A stretch of 64,000 bases of DNA from Salticus scenicus. Taxonomy: Eukaryota > Arthropoda > Arachnida > Araneae > Salticidae. A program made the translations under genes and the position numbers. The DNA is taken from assembly GCA_963930645.1 (NCBI GenBank), contig OZ005650.1, forward strand, positions 229,854,188 through 229,918,187. The letters run 5' to 3'. The notes beneath the pieces were generated by a model that had not been told where the DNA came from, did no database searches, and worked only from the letters and a program-made list of their open reading frames with translations. Each line of letters starts with the position of its first letter. Position 1 is the stretch's first letter. This document shows, piece by piece, positions 47,604 through 58,409 of this stretch.

Positions 47604-49438
47604 GCCTATCTAGCCTCCTCAACCTGTCTCCATGGTACCTCCTCAACCTGTCCCCATGGTCGCCAGCAACTTCAGTTTCTCTTGAGTTATCTTTTTTTAA
47701 AGCAAACCGCAACTTTAGTTTTTCCTGAATATGGAAGTTTCTTCTGCAGAATTTCCCCAGAGGGCGTTCGTATTACACCCGTATTCAAATGCAAATAGCA
47801 GGAAAGAGTATAAATAGTCCAGTTAGTCAAACATAGATGGCTCCGCTTCTTCTTCTTAGTCTGCTGGAGCAAAGTAGCCTGCAGCAGATGTTTGTTTTTT
47901 TGCAGATTTTTTCAGGTGAAAACAACCAGCACTAGGGTTAATGCTGAAGTTATTTGTGCTTTTTGGAAATGTCATAGTGGTGGCTGAATATAGTACAGCT
48001 ATAATCAGGCCAAACTTTTCTGTTTACCAAATCATTTTTGCATATTTTTATTTTAAACAAATTTTAGTTTTAAGAAACTACATCTGATTTTAAATTTGGT
48101 TCTGTTTTATTTCCATTGGCACGTGTGTGTAAATTATTTTATTTAAAAGATACATTTAAATTTAATTGCTAAAGATTTAAAGTTAATGGCTAAGATTTTG
48201 TTTAAAGTTTAAGTTTCTAAATTATGATTTTAGATATCTTTTCAAGTTTTTTTCAGTTATAAATAAATATAGCTAAACTATTGTTAATGGATCTCTGCAA
48301 CAATATAAATTGACTTATCTTGACTAAAATTGTAGTACTATCCCAGATAGCCTTATCAGATTATTAAGTTTGTTAACCCATAATCCAACACGGGTTGTGG
48401 GCCACTAGTTATTGTTTTAGTAGTGATGGCTTGAATTTGTATATTTACATAATAAATAAATAAATATATATATATATATATATATTATCTGGTAAAGAGC
48501 TAAATGTTTAAAACAAGTTTAAAGTTTTAAAAGGAGTGTGTGAGTGGAGTTGCTTTCAGAAATCTAAAATAATTTTTGATATTGAAGCAAAAGTTATATA
48601 AAAAAGTTTTTGAAGTTGAAAGTAATTTCTTTTTCTAGGATGCCTATTACTGGTAAAATGAAAAACTAGAAGTGTCACACTAGAACATAGGGGGCCAATT
48701 ACAGGTAAAGGGAAAAAGTGGCAGTGTCAATTACTGGAACACTGGGTGGGTGTAAAGTAAAAATTCGTAAAAATTCCTAATTATCAAATGTATTATTTTA
48801 ACATATATGTTGTTCTGAAAGTCTTTCAAGCCATATATGTTAATTTAAGATTTCCAAAAATAGTTTCTTATGACTAAAACAGTAAAAACTTCGAAAATTG
48901 CTCTAAAATGGCCACTCACTGGAGCACTTACCCTATGTATATATATTTGGCAATATATGAGACATATTTTTTCAACGATCAATAATTCTAACAATACTGA
49001 AACAAAATGAATTTATAAGTATGTCATGATGTCATGTCATAGAAGTATGTCATTTAATCTACTCATTTTAACAGTGTTGTCCAGTTATCACGTAAATGAC
49101 TTTTTTTTTTATATTTCTTAATATAAAATGAGAAACTTCAAAATAAATCATTACCCTATTGACGGAAATAAATGAAAAAAAAAAAAGAGTACTATTTTTG
49201 CCTTTAAAACTCAAAATAGAAAAGTTAGAGGAAAGATAAAGCAAGGCAACAAATCGGCACATAAAAGAAACACTAATACTATTTAAAAATTGACAAACAT
49301 GTTTTGAGCTTTAAGTAAAATAACTACTGAGTTTACTAATATATATGTATACAACATTTATGTATATATGTTTAAAAAAATATATATAATATATACTAAT
49401 ATGTATATGTAAATATATATCACGCAAATATGTATGTA
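47604..49438. other. Non-coding DNA
   Basis: No family recognised. A CTCAACCTGTCYCCATGG word is repeated at about 47618 and 47642. There is (TA)n at 48467-48485 and near 49380. Confidence 0.5.
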
Positions 49439-49615
49439 CAGTCGGGGAAAAAAAATCGCAGCACTCGCTGTAATTTCATTATTAATTGACGCAGAAAAAT
49501 GTAATAGACACCATTCAACAGGAAATTAAATGCACTTTTTGAAAATGCTGTCGAATTTTGAATTAGGGGTTATCTACATATTGAAATGAGCGCTAACTTT
49601 GATTTTTTTCAATAG

Positions 49616-50202
49616 TGTCGGGATTCCCCCGTTCATTCTTCTGCTTTCAGAACAAATGCCTTTCCAGACAGACGGGCGCCTCTTTTTCGCGAAAGGTGCT
49701 TTTTTAGAATCAGAAGCAGAACAGTAAAGGACTTTGAAAGAGAAGGGGCTACGTTAAGAGCGTTGTGTTTACAGACGCCCCGGTCCTAAAACAGAACTAG
49801 AAAAATCTTCAGAATTTTAATTAAGAATGAACATTTATCAGAACTATTTAGCATTTAAGTACTTTAATTTAATATTTAATTGTAAATACTGTAGATAATT
49901 ACTGTTTTCGTCTTAAATTTTCGTGTATGCTAACAAAGCATTAAACTTCTGTTTTCATTTTAAGTAGTGCTACGTTTTTGAAGTTTAGTTTTTTGAAATG
50001 GATACCAGCTGCCTCATCCCAATCCCGGACCTTGGATTAGAAGATTTCAGGTGAGACCCATCCATATCTTATTATTTTGAAGAATAAATATTTTATTAGA
50101 AAATTTAAGTAGTAACTGTAAGAAAAGAGTTAAGATTTGAAATATGCTGTATCGGGTCAGTAATAAGAATAAGTTTTAGATCAGAAATCTGGTACAGTAA
50201 TA
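49616..50202 (+). repeat. BEL 5' LTR
   Basis: Begins TGTCGGGATTCCCCC and ends GGTACAGTAATA. It differs from the 3' LTR by T at 49733 against C at 55969. It contains an 18-codon open frame at 49998-50054 whose end overlaps a splice-donor-like CAG|GTGAG at 50048-50055. Confidence 0.95.
49998..50054 (+). other. Short conserved LTR open frame with splice-donor-like end
   Basis: An ATG opens 18 codons ending in TGA, and the TGA sits inside CAGGTGAG, a good 5' splice-site match. The same layout recurs in the 3' LTR (56234-56290) and, despite several substitutions, in the diverged copy at 62503-62559 on the minus strand. It could be an upstream open frame or a leader spliced onto gag. Function is not known. 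Confidence 0.45.
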
Positions 50203-50207
50203 TTTTT

Positions 50208-50226
50208 TGGCATCCCTGCCGGGATG
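50208..50226 (+). promoter_or_regulatory. Candidate primer-binding site, hairpin-shaped
   Basis: TGGCATCCCTGCCGGGATG starts five bases after the LTR, and TGG is expected opposite the CCA end of a tRNA. I could not match it to a specific tRNA. CATCCC (50211-50216) and GGGATG (50221-50226) form a perfect 6 bp stem with a four-base loop. Confidence 0.5.
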
Positions 50227-50298
50227 TGGGCAGCTATATCCATTATTTACAATTGAAAAGATAGATAATATTATAAAATTTTAAATTTTGTATTTATT

Positions 50299-51810
50299 AT
50301 GGCTAATTTAGTAATAGCTAAAAAAGAAAGAGCTGTCATAAGAGACAGTATAAATAAATTTATAGAGAAATTAAAAACTTTATGTGATGATATAGATCCA
50401 GATGCCTTAGATTTAGAAGAGACTATTGAATTATTAAATGAAACTACTATAGAGTTAAAGATTAAAGATGCAGAGATTAAAACTTTAACTCAAGAGCTCC
50501 AATTAGAAGCCGAATTACAAGCGGCTAATGAATATCGTGAAAAAATAATTACTTGGAGATTTCGAGCCAATAGAAAATTAAAAGAACTAAAGAAAAGTGA
50601 AACAAGCGTTTCATCAATAGAAAACGAAAGAAGACCTATTTCTAAAGAAGTAATGCGCATTAAACTCCCACAGCTAGATCCAGTTAAATTTAACGGGAAT
50701 GCAGCTGAATGGCTGACTTTTTGGTCGTCATTCGAAACGGCTATTCATAACAATGAAAATTTAGATCCTGTAGATAAATTTAATTATTTGAAATCATTTT
50801 TAGCACCTGACCCCTTAAAATGTATAGAAGGATTCTCTGTCACCGCGAGTAATTACATAAAAGTAGTAGATATTTTAAAAGAAAGATATGGCAAACAAGA
50901 CCTCTTAGTGAATGTACATTTGAATAAATTATTAAATATTGCCCCACTAAAACATTCAAGTGACATTAAATCGCTCAGGAAAATTTACGATGAAATCCAA
51001 ACTAACATTAGAAGTTTAGAATCATTAGATGTTTCTTTGGATAGCTACGGCAGTTTATTGTCACCGATATTACTAAAAATATTACCGAAAGATTTAGCAT
51101 TACAATTTAATATGGAATTTCACGGTGTTAATTACGGTGTGAAAGATATATTATCTTTCTTAAATAAACAACTTGTATCGCGCGAATGCTTAATAACTAC
51201 CAGACAAGAGGATAGCGGCGCCAGTCATTTCTCCCCCCCAGCTCAAAGATTAGATAATCAAAATCGTAGAGATGTTTTTCCCCCCCGCGTTAATAAATTT
51301 GATACTCAGAACCGGAAATTGCCTACTGCTTGTGATTTATTAAATGAGAATAAAAGTGATAGGTGTAATTTTTGCTCAGAATCGCATTTAAGTAACAAAT
51401 GTGTCAAAACTCGTAATTTACCATTTGATGAAAGAGTTAATCTATTGCGTAAGAAAGGATTGTGTTATTTATGCCTTCAACCTTCACATTTAGCTAGACA
51501 CTGTATATCAAAAAGTTTATGCAAGTTATGTAATCGTAGACATTCAGACATAATGTGTAATGGAAATAAAGATTTGAAACAGGAAATAAGTAATTACGAA
51601 AGAAATGATCCATCTAAATTGGCGTTATCGAATCATAATTTGCAAGCGAATGTTTATTTGCAGACGTTAATAGTAGCAATTTCTAACAGAGATGATAGTA
51701 AATCATCATATATTCGGTTAATTATTGACTCCGGATCTCATAATACCCAGACAGCACATCGCCTCCCCAGGATACCTTCTAGATGTCTTCTGGATGAAAA
51801 TGCATCCTAG
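50299..51810 (+). CDS. gag: BEL/Pao gag and start of protease, truncated by an insertion
   Basis: Capsid-like polyprotein of an LTR retrotransposon that packages its RNA in cytoplasmic particles. The start is the first ATG after the leader. Residues about 1-110 are charged and coiled-coil-like. Residues about 125-300 resemble the retrotransposon gag domain DUF1759 (KFNGNAAEWLTFWSSFE). Three zinc knuckles lie at 356-368 (CX2CX3HX4C), 389-402 (CX2CX4HX4C) and 408-420 (CX2CX3HX4C). The aspartic protease active-site DSGS starts at D477. Five residues later the frame enters a 120 bp MITE and stops after 22 further codons. The pol frame downstream is in the same phase, so gag-pol was once a single frame. 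Confidence 0.9.
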   Translation: MANLVIAKKERAVIRDSINKFIEKLKTLCDDIDPDALDLEETIELLNETTIELKIKDAEIKTLTQELQLEAELQAANEYREKIITWRFRANRKLKELKKSETSVSSIENERRPISKEVMRIKLPQLDPVKFNGNAAEWLTFWSSFETAIHNNENLDPVDKFNYLKSFLAPDPLKCIEGFSVTASNYIKVVDILKERYGKQDLLVNVHLNKLLNIAPLKHSSDIKSLRKIYDEIQTNIRSLESLDVSLDSYGSLLSPILLKILPKDLALQFNMEFHGVNYGVKDILSFLNKQLVSRECLITTRQEDSGASHFSPPAQRLDNQNRRDVFPPRVNKFDTQNRKLPTACDLLNENKSDRCNFCSESHLSNKCVKTRNLPFDERVNLLRKKGLCYLCLQPSHLARHCISKSLCKLCNRRHSDIMCNGNKDLKQEISNYERNDPSKLALSNHNLQANVYLQTLIVAISNRDDSKSSYIRLIIDSGSHNTQTAHRLPRIPSRCLLDENAS

Positions 51811-51864
51811 AAACGTCCTTAAGATGTACTGCGGATAAGTTAAGCCTAACTGTGCTGTTAGGGT
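51745..51864. mobile_element. 120 bp MITE in the BEL protease
   Basis: The ends are ACCCAGACAGCACA and the reverse complement of ACCCTAACAGCACA (12 of 14 matching). It begins and ends on codon boundaries of the gag-pol frame and is exactly 40 codons long, but carries five in-frame stops. The flanking triplets AAT and AGT might be an imperfect 3 bp duplication, or none was made. Sequence on either side reads as one protease domain. Confidence 0.8.
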
Positions 51865-51909
51865 AGTTACATCAGTAAGTTTGCAGCTGATAAATTAAAA
51901 TTAAAAAGA

Positions 51910-54900
51910 ATGAATAAAGAAACAATAAGACATGGACTTTTTGGGGGCATGGAAATGTCAGCTGAACATAATCGTTATGAATTTACGATCGGGAGTTTAG
52001 ATAATAAGTTTAAGTGTAAAATACAAGCACTAGATCAAGAAAAAATATGCACAGGCGTGAATTTATATCGCGATGATAAATTAGTAAAACTCTTAGAAAA
52101 GGAAGGTGTATATTTATCAGATGTCCCTAGAAATAATAAATCCTGTTTATATCAGAAAAATCCAGACGAAGTACATATACTTTTGGGAGCTGATATGTCC
52201 GCTAAACTGTTCACAGATGACATAAAATATTTTCCAAAATTGGGATTAACTACATTCAGAACTAAATTGGGTTGGACCATTTTGGGCAAGACAGAGGGTC
52301 ACAAGAGTGAGCAGGACAATTCTTTGGCGGGTCTATCGTTGTCATTACACGTGTCAAACGCCAGTTTATCAGATTTATGGCGCCTTGACACTCTAGGAAT
52401 TACTAATGAAGATAATAAATCGAAACAGGATTTAGAACAAGAAACCAAGAATTATTTTCTAGAAACTGTTAAACGAGATAAAAGCGGTCGATATGAAGTC
52501 AATTTACCATGGACTGTTGACCATTCGATTTTATCAGATAATTACTCGTTGGCAGAAAAGTGCCTGTACAAGACGGAAAATAAATTAATCAAATCTGATA
52601 GGAAAAAGGAATATGGGGAAATTTTTGATTTCTGGGAAAACAATCAGATTATAGAAGAGGTATTGGACCAGAAAAGGGAAAAGGTACATTATTTAGCACA
52701 CAGACCTGTGGTTAAGGAATCTAGTGAAACCACTAAAATTCGCCCAGTATTCAATGCCTCAGCACACACTAGAAACAGTCCCTCCCTTAATGATTGTTTA
52801 ACAAAAGGACCAAATCTTGTAGAAATTATACCTAGCATTTTGAATAGATTTCGCAGATACAAGATAGGAATTTCGTCCGATATAGAGAAAGCATTCCTGC
52901 AAATTAAAATAACAGAGAAAGATCGCGACTTTTTGAGATTTTTTTGGTTTAATAGCGAAAATAAATTAAAAATTTATAGACATTGTCGCGTGGTTTTCGG
53001 CCTAACTTCAAGCCCTTTTTTGCTTATGGCAACATTAAATCACCTTTTAGAAAATGTTCCCGAACAATGGCGAGAGACAGCTAGGCTCTTAAGAGATTCC
53101 TTCTATTTAGATAATTCCCTCCTCAGCTTGAATTCAATTCCAGAAACAGAAAAATTCATATCAGAATCTCAAGGAATTTTGGCTTCGGCACATTTCAACT
53201 TGAGATGTTGGCGATCGAATTGGCCCCAGGCTACGATCGACAAAACTGAAGATGAACCTAGGTTTGCTCCCGTGTTAGGATTACTCTGGGATTTGAAAAA
53301 TGACAGTTTAGTTTGTAAAATTGAAGAACCCCTAAGGATAAGTGAACCCCTTACAAAAAGAAAACTTTTAGCAGTTACCCAAAGAATTTTTGATCCTGTG
53401 GGATTCACAGCACCTGTCAGTTTAGTTCCCAGACTAATCCTTCAAGAAACGTGGATTCAGAAGGTGAAGTGGGACGAAGAGCTCCCTGAAACTTTAAAAC
53501 AACAATCTTCTAATTGGCTGAAAGGAATAAATTTTTTATCCCAAATTAAAATACCTCGGTGGCTTAACATTTGCCCAGAGAAAGAAAAGAAAGCATCATT
53601 ACATGTTTTTTCTGATGCAAGCAAGCGAGCATATGCCACTTGCGTATTCATAAGAGTAGAGACCTCAGAAGGAATCAAGATCCAGTTAATCAATTCTAAG
53701 AGTCGAGTGGCACCTATTAAGGAATTGACCATACCCCGCCTTGAACTGTTATCTTGTCTTATTGGCGCTAGGTTGGCCAAAAATGTACAGAACGATTTAA
53801 ACTTACATGTAATTACCATGTTTTGGTCGGATTCAACCACTGCTTTAGGTTGGATTAGAAGAAAACAAGAATGGGGTACATTTGTACATAACCGAGTGTT
53901 AGAAATACGAAATCTGACTGAAGTTTGCAATTGGAGACACGTACCCGGAAATTTGAATCCTGCGGACCTCCCGTCTAGAGGATGTTCCTTTGAACAACTA
54001 CAGAAATCGAGATGGTGGGAGGGTCCGAGTTGGCTTTATTTACATGAAAATGAATGGCCTCAAATAGAAGAAGACCCAAACGAAGAAATCATAAACAGCG
54101 AAAAAAGGAAGACAATCCTAAATCTTTTAGATAAAAAAGAAGATAATTTCAATCGATTTTATCAGTATTTTTCCTCTTACAAGAAAACAGTTAGAACCAT
54201 TGCCTGGATATATAGATTTTGTCATAATTCGAAGACTACAGAGAAAATATCCGAATTGGATATTTCAGTTGAAGAATTTTCAAAAGCAGAAAATGTACTT
54301 CTACGATTAGTACAACAAGAATCTTTTTCAGGGAGAACAGATCCAAAATTAAGAAATTTAAAGCCTGTCGAAGATAAAGCTGGTCTCTTAAGAGTAAAGA
54401 CCAATATAATTCAAAGAAACGACAGTGAAAACTTCAGATATCCTATAATATTACCTTACAAGCATCCCGTAGTCCAAAGATTGGTATTCGAGAAGCATTT
54501 AGAAAATCAGCACGCTGGAGTCAGCACTCTAATGATACTACTTAGAGAAAATTTCTGGATAATGAAGTCTAGAAAATCCATTAGAAATTCAATAAGAAAA
54601 TGTGTGATTTGCAGAAAACTTCAGACTTCCAAAATAGATGTTAAACCTGGAGTGCCACCCGAAGACAGAGTACGAGAAGCAGCCATCTTTGAAGTGGTAG
54701 GCGTAGATCTAGCCGGTCCTCTACATCTTTCTGATGGATCAAAAGCGTGGATAGCCTTATTTACTTGCGCTGTCTACCGAGCCATACATCTTGAAGCCAT
54801 TACGTCTCTGTCTACAGAAAGTTTTATTCAGTCTCTGAGAAGGTTCATAGCAAGGCGAGGCAGACCCTACATCATCTATTCAGACAACGGGAAGAACTTC

Positions 54901-56025
54901 CTAGGAACCAGCAATGCTCTCTCGAGTGTAGATTGGGAAACCATCTGCAAGGTAGCTTCCACCCAGAAGATCATTTGGAAATTCAACCCTCCTGCCGCAC
55001 CGTGGTGGGGAGGTTGGTGGGAGAGGCTTGTTGGAATGGTTAAAGGAATCCTGAAAAGAAACTTAGGTCGTGCATCTTTGAATTACGAAGAACTTTACAC
55101 CATGCTATGTGACTGTGAACAAGTGATTAATTCACGGCCCCTAACCTATGTTTCCGAAGATAACACAGATCCCTTACCTTTAACTCCAATGATGTTCCTA
55201 AGAGAACTACCAACATCAGGAGTACCTGACCTAGATGCTTTAGATTCTAAAGATCTTAACCGCAGAGCCAGATATAGGCAAATAATCAGAGAAAACCTAA
55301 GAAACAGATTCAGAGCTGAATATTTAGGACAATTACGACAACATGCATCTAAGACCAAAAGATTCAAACAATTGAAAGTCGGCGATGTTGTCCTATTAGA
55401 AGATTTCAATAAGAAACGTGTTCACTGGCCTTTGGCAAGAGTGATCGAGATTTACCCAGGCAAAGATAATGTCATACGCCTAGCTAAGGTGAAGACCGAA
55501 AATGGACTTTTTCTGCGTCCATTGCAAAGATTGTTTCCTTTAGAAATTGACAGTACCGAACTTAAGAATCACCCCACTTTACATAAATCTCTCCAAGAAA
55601 ATTTAAGTCCTTCGACTTCCGAAAACAAGAATCTCTCACAGAAACCGATGCTCAACCCCAGAGAAAAAAAACCTGTGAAAGACCCTCCAGAACCTACCAG
55701 TTCCAGAACCAGTAAAAAGAAGTCCACAACAGATGATCCCACTTCCAGTCCCCCGGTGGTCTCCCGAACTGGCCGTGTGGTGAAACCCCCTCAACGACTT
55801 CAACTTGGATTGTTGAGTTCCTCCGATTGGTCGCAACTCAAGGTGGGAGGATGTCGGGATTCCCCCGTTCATTCTTCTGCTTTCAGAACAAATGCCTTTC
55901 CAGACAGACGGGCGCCTCTTTTTCGCGAAAGGTGCTTTTTTAGAATCAGAAGCAGAACAGTAAAGGACCTTGAAAGAGAAGGGGCTACGTTAAGAGCGTT
56001 GTGTTTACAGACGCCCCGGTCCTAA
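51910..56025 (+). CDS. pol: BEL/Pao pol: protease remainder, RT, RNase H, integrase
   Basis: Reverse transcribes and integrates the element. The listed ATG is only the first Met after the MITE stops; the protein would normally continue from gag. In this numbering RT has D324 in SSDIEKAF and a YLDN box at 399-402, where YxDD is usual. RNase H has D569 (FSDASK), E612 (PRLELL), D641 (WSDST) and D686 (NPADLPSRG). Integrase has a zinc site H863-X4-H868 with C898-X2-C901, and catalytic D933, D992 and E1038. A conserved C-terminal block contains GDVVLLED. No stop or frameshift exists over 1,371 codons. The frame runs through the polypurine tract and 174 bases into the 3' LTR, so its tail is LTR-encoded. 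Confidence 0.93.
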   Translation: MNKETIRHGLFGGMEMSAEHNRYEFTIGSLDNKFKCKIQALDQEKICTGVNLYRDDKLVKLLEKEGVYLSDVPRNNKSCLYQKNPDEVHILLGADMSAKLFTDDIKYFPKLGLTTFRTKLGWTILGKTEGHKSEQDNSLAGLSLSLHVSNASLSDLWRLDTLGITNEDNKSKQDLEQETKNYFLETVKRDKSGRYEVNLPWTVDHSILSDNYSLAEKCLYKTENKLIKSDRKKEYGEIFDFWENNQIIEEVLDQKREKVHYLAHRPVVKESSETTKIRPVFNASAHTRNSPSLNDCLTKGPNLVEIIPSILNRFRRYKIGISSDIEKAFLQIKITEKDRDFLRFFWFNSENKLKIYRHCRVVFGLTSSPFLLMATLNHLLENVPEQWRETARLLRDSFYLDNSLLSLNSIPETEKFISESQGILASAHFNLRCWRSNWPQATIDKTEDEPRFAPVLGLLWDLKNDSLVCKIEEPLRISEPLTKRKLLAVTQRIFDPVGFTAPVSLVPRLILQETWIQKVKWDEELPETLKQQSSNWLKGINFLSQIKIPRWLNICPEKEKKASLHVFSDASKRAYATCVFIRVETSEGIKIQLINSKSRVAPIKELTIPRLELLSCLIGARLAKNVQNDLNLHVITMFWSDSTTALGWIRRKQEWGTFVHNRVLEIRNLTEVCNWRHVPGNLNPADLPSRGCSFEQLQKSRWWEGPSWLYLHENEWPQIEEDPNEEIINSEKRKTILNLLDKKEDNFNRFYQYFSSYKKTVRTIAWIYRFCHNSKTTEKISELDISVEEFSKAENVLLRLVQQESFSGRTDPKLRNLKPVEDKAGLLRVKTNIIQRNDSENFRYPIILPYKHPVVQRLVFEKHLENQHAGVSTLMILLRENFWIMKSRKSIRNSIRKCVICRKLQTSKIDVKPGVPPEDRVREAAIFEVVGVDLAGPLHLSDGSKAWIALFTCAVYRAIHLEAITSLSTESFIQSLRRFIARRGRPYIIYSDNGKNFLGTSNALSSVDWETICKVASTQKIIWKFNPPAAPWWGGWWERLVGMVKGILKRNLGRASLNYEELYTMLCDCEQVINSRPLTYVSEDNTDPLPLTPMMFLRELPTSGVPDLDALDSKDLNRRARYRQIIRENLRNRFRAEYLGQLRQHASKTKRFKQLKVGDVVLLEDFNKKRVHWPLARVIEIYPGKDNVIRLAKVKTENGLFLRPLQRLFPLEIDSTELKNHPTLHKSLQENLSPSTSENKNLSQKPMLNPREKKPVKDPPEPTSSRTSKKKSTTDDPTSSPPVVSRTGRVVKPPQRLQLGLLSSSDWSQLKVGGCRDSPVHSSAFRTNAFPDRRAPLFRERCFFRIRSRTVKDLEREGATLRALCLQTPRS
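55840..55851 (+). promoter_or_regulatory. Polypurine tract
   Basis: AAGGTGGGAGGA lies directly against the TGT start of the 3' LTR and would prime plus-strand DNA synthesis. The same tract sits next to the LTR in the minus-strand copy (62946-62957). Confidence 0.85.
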
Positions 56026-56438
56026 AACAGAACTAGAAAAATCTTCAGAATTTTAATTAAGAATGAACATTTATCAGAACTATTTAGCATTTAAGTACTT
56101 TAATTTAATATTTAATTGTAAATACTGTAGATAATTACTGTTTTCGTCTTAAATTTTCGTGTATGCTAACAAAGCATTAAACTTCTGTTTTCATTTTAAG
56201 TAGTGCTACGTTTTTGAAGTTTAGTTTTTTGAAATGGATACCAGCTGCCTCATCCCAATCCCGGACCTTGGATTAGAAGATTTCAGGTGAGACCCATCCA
56301 TATCTTATTATTTTGAAGAATAAATATTTTATTAGAAAATTTAAGTAGTAACTGTAAGAAAAGAGTTAAGATTTGAAATATGCTGTATCGGGTCAGTAAT
56401 AAGAATAAGTTTTAGATCAGAAATCTGGTACAGTAATA
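55852..56438 (+). repeat. BEL 3' LTR
   Basis: 587 bp, identical to the 5' LTR except C at 55969. The end of the pol frame overlaps its first 174 bases. The short open frame recurs at 56234-56290. Confidence 0.95.
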
Positions 56439-56443
56439 AATAG

Positions 56444-57604
56444 CAACACCCAATTTGGACTTCATATTCGAATTTCTGAGAGTCTGGCAGTGCGGAAAAG
56501 TATACAGTTATACTTTATCTTTAGTATTTATATAGCTATAATCAAAAATGTGATAGGGGGTTATCTCTAAATGTAGAAAAATAAAATTAAGATCCTATAA
56601 GAAACAGATAAAATGTTAATGTTTTACACCGGAAATCTTTCAGGAAAAAAATAATTATAAAAATTAATAAAAAGATTGACCCTTTTCAGTTTCTTAATTA
56701 TCCTGAATTCAGTTTCTTAGATTTGTATATACTTCAGTACTTTTTTAAATAATTTTAGGTTTATTTAAATACATTACACTTGCGATTTATCCAGACTGTA
56801 CTCTTTGAAAAAAGTGCAATATTTTTCAAGTAAAAGTGTCTATTATGGCTGTAGTGATCACCAATAAAGATTGAATTTTCTTTCGTAGGTGTAACATAAA
56901 ATATGAAATGGAATAATATAGATATATATATACAACAACGCATAAACTAAATCTTTTCGGATAAATTATTGTAAGGGTTTATGAAGTAAATATTAAACAA
57001 TTTTAATCGCAATTACCAGTTTTGGGTCAGTTTAACTTTTTGGAACTGTACGATTCGTTTTATAATTTCTATGAAAATATAATTTCTTAATTAACCCTTT
57101 CGCGACTGCTGACGTAGATTCGCGTCATTTGAAAATCTGTAACTCTCTTAGTGGGCGTTTCTTTCGTAATTATTTTGTTGCTTATTTCTTAAGTGTTTAA
57201 CCAGTGTTCATATTTTTGCAATTAAATATACTATGGATAGAAATATATTGATTAGAACGAATATAATTATATTATATATCCATTTGTAATATAATTGTGA
57301 ATACAGAAAATTTGTTCTGAAATACTTTATTTTGAGAGAATAACGCCCTTAGGCGGATTTTACTGTGAAAATTACAAAATCCTGCGGTCGCAAAAAGTGT
57401 TAAAATATATTTATAAAATTATAAGTATATTTAAAAAATATATAAAGTTAAAATATATTATTAAAATTTTAAAGACTCAAGTATCCTTAAAATAATAATC
57501 CTCCCCCTACAAAATAAATAAATAAAAAGCAATATATGAAGCAAATGATTAAGCCTTTAACTTAAGAAACGATTTTAAGTCTGTCTTGCATTCCAATTCC
57601 ATTC

Positions 57605-57639
<35 letters not shown>

Positions 57640-58409
57640 GACAATTTTTACATTTACCAATTTTTCTATTTAAAACAGTAAACCCCGCCTATTTAGTTAT
57701 TTTTTTTTCTTCTATAGTTTGTTTAAAAGATTCAAAATTTATCACCAGTAATCGATGAAGGAAATACCACTTATGCATATTTTTGTCAACATAAAATAAG
57801 GGGTTTAACACAAATACTCAATGTCACATTTATTTTCTTTTCTGTATTATTTTGTTTTGAAGAACGATGAAGGCGGGGTTTGTCTTCTTTAGAAAACAGG
57901 AATTCTTGATGCTAACACTGATGTCTAAAAATCATCATTTTATTTTATTTCTTTGCGTTTAACGTTGTTGTTATATAATTTGACCCGTAAATAAAAAATA
58001 AACATATTTTGTTTAATTTTCCTTGTTATTTTTAAAGATTTGATTCGTTATCTCATGCAAAACTTTATAAGAGACGGCCCCCTAAACCACTCGAAAAGAA
58101 ATATTTATTTATATCTCGAAAACTAATAACAGGAATGAGCTGCAAATTTGCACACCCATATTTTTCAGCATTAGGATTCATTTTATGTAAAAATTAATAT
58201 AGGTCATAATTCATAATTTTTATGAATATGAATTTATTAATATTTTTCAAAATTAAAAATATTTTTCAGAATCAAAAGTAATGATGGATTATGTTTGGGT
58301 TTCTTCACTGTATCTCGTAAAAAAAGAAGTATATCGATCAAGTTATTTTTTGTGAAGATATTAATAAAAGTTTGAAATATGAATTTAACATTAGCACCTT
58401 CAAACTTTG
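56444..58409. other. Interior of the TA-flanked host element
   Basis: Positions to about 56530 are the rest of the left arm. Beyond that it is AT-rich with a poly(T) at 57607-57635 and no coding frame of note. A word AACCCTTTCGCGACTGCTGACG at 57095-57116 and GCGGTCGCAAAAAGTGTTAA at 57384-57403 face each other and may be ends of an unrecognised insertion. Confidence 0.45.

Larger units (their letters stand above)
49616..56438 (+). mobile_element. Complete BEL/Pao LTR retrotransposon, 6,823 bp
   Basis: Two 587 bp LTRs (49616-50202, 55852-56438) differ at one base that I can find. AATAG flanks both sides (49611-49615, 56439-56443) as a 5 bp target duplication. Gag, protease, RT, RNase H and integrase follow in that order, the BEL/Pao arrangement. 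A 120 bp MITE breaks the reading frame in the protease. The near-identical LTRs mean a recent insertion. Confidence 0.95.

Noticed and set aside
53457..53930. 157-codon minus-strand frame
   Set aside because: It is antisense to the RNase H region of BEL pol and is explained by its codon pattern.
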